From assembly GCA_964501075.1 (NCBI GenBank), contig CAZCRE010000011.1, forward strand, positions 1-23,642: a stretch of DNA of 23,642 nt. Direction: 5' to 3'. The first letter of the stretch is position 1, and every line of letters starts with the position of its first letter. Source of the DNA: CAZCRE01 sp964501075 (GTDB lineage: Archaea; Thermoproteota; Bathyarchaeia; Bathyarchaeales; Bathycorpusculaceae). The notes beneath the pieces are model-generated. The model did not search any database. It had not been told where the DNA came from and was given only the letters and a program-made list of their open reading frames with translations. Of this stretch, positions 23,521-23,642 are shown piece by piece. The translations under genes were made by a program, and so were the position numbers.

Positions 23521-23642
23521 GATAGACCGCCCCTATCATGAAGCAGCATATGCCTATGTTGAAAAAGGCTCTCAGGGCCTTAGTTCTCATGTTGAGGGCG
23601 AGGTCTTGAAGTCGTTGCTTTGGGTTCTTTGCAAAAGCCGAT

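Noticed and set aside
23258..23590. 110-residue Cys-rich minus-strand frame near the right edge
   Set aside because: Its C-terminal third is antisense to the conserved Cys block of the DUF6125 protein, and a neighbouring frame gives a more protein-like zinc-ribbon remnant.
1..23642. tRNA/rRNA genes, CRISPR arrays, insertion sequences, toxin-antitoxin or defence systems
   Set aside because: No T-loop-like GTTCGANNC in a cloverleaf context, no regularly spaced repeats, no transposase or integrase frames, and no known defence protein motifs were seen by eye.

Overview
This window reads as a chromosomal stretch of an uncultured archaeon, most likely of the TACK side (a Candidatus Bathyarchaeia-like lineage is my best inference; nothing here proves it). 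The archaeal evidence is direct: an archaeal-type (class I) CCA-adding enzyme, a THUMP-type Trm-G10 tRNA methyltransferase, a Ser-His (S26B-type) signal peptidase, the UPF0200/UPF0201 pair, an aKMT-like lysine methyltransferase, TATA boxes about 25 bp before short leaders, and Shine-Dalgarno sites of the GGAGGTGA type. Genes are dense, in short operons on both strands, with frequent TTG/GTG starts and small overlaps. I see no tRNA or rRNA gene, no CRISPR array, no insertion sequence and no phage module.

Layout. 1-3077 (minus): the N-terminal 555 residues of a large membrane-anchored surface protein (Ig-like, carboxypeptidase-regulatory-like, CILP/FAM171-like and YfaP-like parts) running off the left edge; a signal peptidase I with an unusual membrane extension; and a 56-residue zinc-ribbon protein that resembles the chromatin protein Cren7. 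3392-8236 (plus): a large Lhr-type helicase, a nine-cysteine helical mini-protein, an aKMT-like methyltransferase, a hot-dog thioesterase and a YkgJ-type CxxCxxCC protein. 8544-12495 (minus): a signalling operon made of a small conserved protein (possibly NitrOD5), a 1058-residue soluble PAS/GAF histidine kinase and a receiver-only response regulator. 12724-13506 (plus): a TIM-barrel sugar-isomerase-like protein. 13503-17666 (minus): class II HMG-CoA reductase, PRPP synthetase, Trm-G10 and RNase Z in one run. 17794-19760 (minus): UPF0200 kinase-like protein, UPF0201 and a beta-CASP/MBL nuclease-like protein. 19959-21976 (plus): ThpR and the CCA-adding enzyme. 21956-23372: a BacA/UppP-type phosphatase (minus) diverging from a DUF6125-type protein (plus). 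The right edge holds what looks like a decayed zinc-ribbon gene.

How it fits together. RNA metabolism dominates: RNase Z trims tRNA 3' trailers, the CCA enzyme rebuilds the 3' end, Trm-G10 modifies the tRNA body, ThpR acts on 2',3'-cyclic phosphate ends, and Lhr, UPF0201 and the MBL protein are plausible further RNA/DNA factors. HMG-CoA reductase and UppP belong to isoprenoid and polyprenyl-carrier metabolism. The most interesting points are the Cren7-like zinc-ribbon protein with an aKMT-like methyltransferase a few kilobases away, an MBL nuclease whose conserved N-terminus is only reachable from a CTG codon, a CCA enzyme with Asn where the third catalytic Asp is expected, and the Cys-rich mini-protein.
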